Source: Spirochaetota bacterium (GTDB lineage: Bacteria > Spirochaetota > UBA4802 > JAFGJZ01). From it: DNA of 64,000 nt. Below are positions 62,743-64,000 of this stretch, piece after piece (position 1 is the first letter of the stretch; every line of letters begins with the position of its first letter). The position numbers and the translations under genes are program-made. Under the pieces are notes generated by a model that made no database searches, had not been told where the DNA came from, and saw nothing but the letters and a program-made list of their open reading frames with translations. The DNA lies in contig JAKPJF010000016.1 of the NCBI GenBank assembly GCA_029554345.1, forward strand, positions 1 to 64,000. Reading direction: 5' to 3'.

Positions 62743-63293
62743 TGCAGTACTCCGTATCTGATTTTTTAACCGATATTGTTCAGAACTCAATCGAAGCTGA
62801 AGCTTCCGTTATTACAGTCGACTACATTGAAGAATTTCCAATGCTGAATATCATGGTAGGCGATAACGGAAAGGGAATGGATGAGGAAACTCTTGCCAAG
62901 GCAAAGGATCCTTTCTTTACCGACGGAGAAAAGCACAAGAACAGAAAAGTTGGACTGGGTATTCCTTTTCTCATTCAGGCTGTTGAAGCGGCCGGCGGAG
63001 AATTTGACATCAAGTCTGATGTCGAAATGGGAACTGCCATTGAGTTTTCATTTAATCTTGAAAACGTCGACTGTCCGACCGAGGGCGATCTTGCCTCGGC
63101 TTTCAGATCATTGCTGCTTTTCAGCGGAGACTACGAGATTCTGATCAACAGAATTAAAAACGGAAAATCTTACAGGGTAACTAAAAGCGAACTCAAGGAA
63201 GCGCTGGGAGATCTCGAATCAGCTGATTCGCTGAATCTTGCCAAGGCGTATTTCGAATCGCATGAAAACGAATTATCCGGCAAGGGGGAATAA
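62742..63293 (+). CDS. Stand-alone HATPase-domain protein inside the NuoE/NuoF operon
   Basis: A 183-residue soluble ATP-binding protein of the GHKL type. Visible motifs are the N-box DFLTDIVQNSIEAEAS, G1 DNGKGMDEE and GLGIPFLIQAVEAAGG. The C-terminal 60 residues are helical and unassigned. There is no histidine phosphotransfer domain, so it is not a normal sensor kinase. Small HATPases of this kind are often encoded between NuoE and NuoF homologues in hydrogenase operons of anaerobes, and their job is not known. It is coupled to NuoE by a one-base overlap. Confidence 0.85.
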   Translation: MQYSVSDFLTDIVQNSIEAEASVITVDYIEEFPMLNIMVGDNGKGMDEETLAKAKDPFFTDGEKHKNRKVGLGIPFLIQAVEAAGGEFDIKSDVEMGTAIEFSFNLENVDCPTEGDLASAFRSLLLFSGDYEILINRIKNGKSYRVTKSELKEALGDLESADSLNLAKAYFESHENELSGKGE

Positions 63294-63294
63294 T

Positions 63295-63687
63295 ATGCCA
63301 AAACTTACTCTTGATGATCTCAGAAAACTGAGAGAAGAAAAGAAACATGAAATTGAAAAAAGAGAAACCGAAGGCAAGGATATCGAAATAGTAATCGGTA
63401 TGGGTACCTGCGGTATAGCTGCAGGGGCAAAAGACAGCCTCGAAGCTTTTCTCAAAGAAATAGACAAGCAGAAACTTAAAAACGTAATTGTGCGTCAGAC
63501 AGGATGCATGGGCTACTGCTCGAACGAACCGACTGTTGAGATAAAGATGGCTGATATGCCTGCAACTATCTACGGCAATGTCAACGCGGACGTGGCTTCA
63601 AAAATCGTTACAGATCATATTATGAACAAGAAGCTGGTCAGCGATCACGTATTCGACAAGCCTTCTGTTGATATTATCAAGAAATAA
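63295..63687 (+). CDS. 2Fe-2S thioredoxin-fold ferredoxin (HndB-like)
   Basis: A 130-residue protein with a charged helical N-terminus (LDDLRKLREEKKHEIEKRE) and a thioredoxin-fold [2Fe-2S] domain. The cysteines lie in GMGTCGIAAGAKD and QTGCMGYCSNEP; the first motif keeps one cysteine where NuoE has two, leaving three visible ligand cysteines (C in GTCG, GCMG and YCSN). The ATG at 63295 follows AGGGGGAA; an upstream extension to 63238 lies inside the HATPase gene. The NuoF gene begins 14 bases downstream. Confidence 0.85.
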   Translation: MPKLTLDDLRKLREEKKHEIEKRETEGKDIEIVIGMGTCGIAAGAKDSLEAFLKEIDKQKLKNVIVRQTGCMGYCSNEPTVEIKMADMPATIYGNVNADVASKIVTDHIMNKKLVSDHVFDKPSVDIIKK

Positions 63688-63701
63688 TTACGGGGGAAAA
63701 T

Positions 63702-64000
63702 ATGGCTTTAAAAAACTATGTACTTGTTTGCGGCGGAACCGGCTGCGAATCCAGTAAAGCCGATGAAATATTTCAGAACATCAAAAAGGAAATCGAGGCT
63801 CACAAGCTTCAGGATGATGTTCAGGTTATCAAAACCGGTTGCTTCGGTTTCTGCGAACAGGGGCCTATTGTAAAGATTCTTCCGGAAGAATCTTTTTATG
63901 TTCAGGTCGTTCCAGAAGATGCGAAAGAAATTGTAGCAGAACATATTGTAAAAGGGCGCGAAGTTAAAAGACTTCTTTATGTCGGCAAAGACGACAAAAG
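63702..64000 (+). CDS. NuoF/HydB-type flavoprotein subunit (3' end outside window)
   Basis: The first 99 codons of a larger protein, open at the window end. The start MALKNYVLVCGGTGCESSKA begins the N-terminal [2Fe-2S] thioredoxin-fold domain typical of HydB/HndC, with cysteines in VCGGTGCESS and KTGCFGFCEQGP. The last visible part, VKRLLYVGKDDK, leads into where the FMN/NADH domain is expected. CGGGGG precedes the ATG. It would oxidise or reduce NAD(H) with the NuoE subunit. Full identity (hydrogenase versus formate dehydrogenase or other) depends on sequence beyond the window. Confidence 0.85.
   Translation, partial: MALKNYVLVCGGTGCESSKADEIFQNIKKEIEAHKLQDDVQVIKTGCFGFCEQGPIVKILPEESFYVQVVPEDAKEIVAEHIVKGREVKRLLYVGKDDK

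Noticed and set aside
1-64000. CRISPR arrays, prophage or plasmid maintenance genes
   Set aside because: No regularly spaced repeats, phage structural genes or toxin-antitoxin pair were seen; the ribbon-helix-helix gene has no toxin beside it.

Overview
The window is an AT-rich chromosomal stretch from an anaerobic or microaerophilic, probably diderm and chemotactic bacterium. Diderm envelope: many lipobox lipoproteins, several small secreted beta-barrel candidates and a PlsB-type acyltransferase. Anaerobic life: an FprA flavodiiron protein, an FNR-like regulator beside a ferredoxin, an oxaloacetate-decarboxylase-type sodium pump, and the start of a NuoE/NuoF (bifurcating hydrogenase type) operon. 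Chemotaxis: a CheY-like receiver and a methyl-accepting chemotaxis protein. Type III glutamine synthetase, DUF4015 and the mix of families would fit a spirochaete-like or related lineage, but no rRNA or other phylogenetic marker was examined and I do not assign a phylum. I see no prophage, insertion sequence or CRISPR array. Genes are dense, many overlap by 1-11 bases, and no gene-free gap exceeds 300 bases.

Layout. 1-2.3 kb: signalling (EAL domain cut by the window edge, CheY-like receiver, double cNMP-binding protein). 2.3-7.9 kb: CorA-like transporter, small membrane protein, DUF218 protein, MutS2, a D-malate/tartrate-type dehydrogenase. 7.9-11 kb: hybrid kinase with a periplasmic binding domain. 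11.1-17 kb: a MrfA-like helicase and a MrfB-like exonuclease, separated by a cassette of two paralogous MmpS-like lipoproteins and two paralogous barrel proteins. 17-20.6 kb: FNR-type regulator divergent from a ferredoxin protein, then a CASTOR/POLLUX-type ion channel. 20.7-30.1 kb: PlsB, two membrane-bound AraC-type regulators, an acyltransferase, a secreted protein, a lipoprotein glycosidase and a YkgJ protein. 30.2-32.9 kb: OadB, OadG-like and NADP-isocitrate dehydrogenase in one tight operon. 33-45.4 kb: divergent NAD-dependent DNA ligase, Ogt, a Bmp lipoprotein with a degenerate hybrid kinase, thioredoxin, a chemoreceptor and a four-PAS hybrid kinase. 45.7-54 kb: GH30 lipoprotein, tRNA-Asn, flavodiiron protein, lamin-tail lipoprotein, DUF4015 glycosidase, PHP-glycosyltransferase fusion, and an AT-rich ribbon-helix-helix gene. 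54.3-59.6 kb: glnN, a very small gene, a FecR lipoprotein and an ABC-F ATPase. 59.7-64 kb: DRTGG, CBS-HATPase, DRTGG-like and PHP genes leading into NuoE, a lone HATPase, a 2Fe-2S thioredoxin-fold protein and NuoF, which runs off the end.

The parts most worth a second look are: the split mrfAB pair and its cassette; the OadB-OadG-Icd operon without a carboxyltransferase; the hybrid kinase whose phospho-acceptor histidine is an asparagine, coupled to a binding lipoprotein; an 18-base palindrome-containing repeat present both upstream of and inside the ribbon-helix-helix gene; an inverted repeat that covers the ribosome binding site of the ion channel; a structured leader before the chemoreceptor; and an exact TGTGA-N6-TCACA box in front of the NuoE operon.
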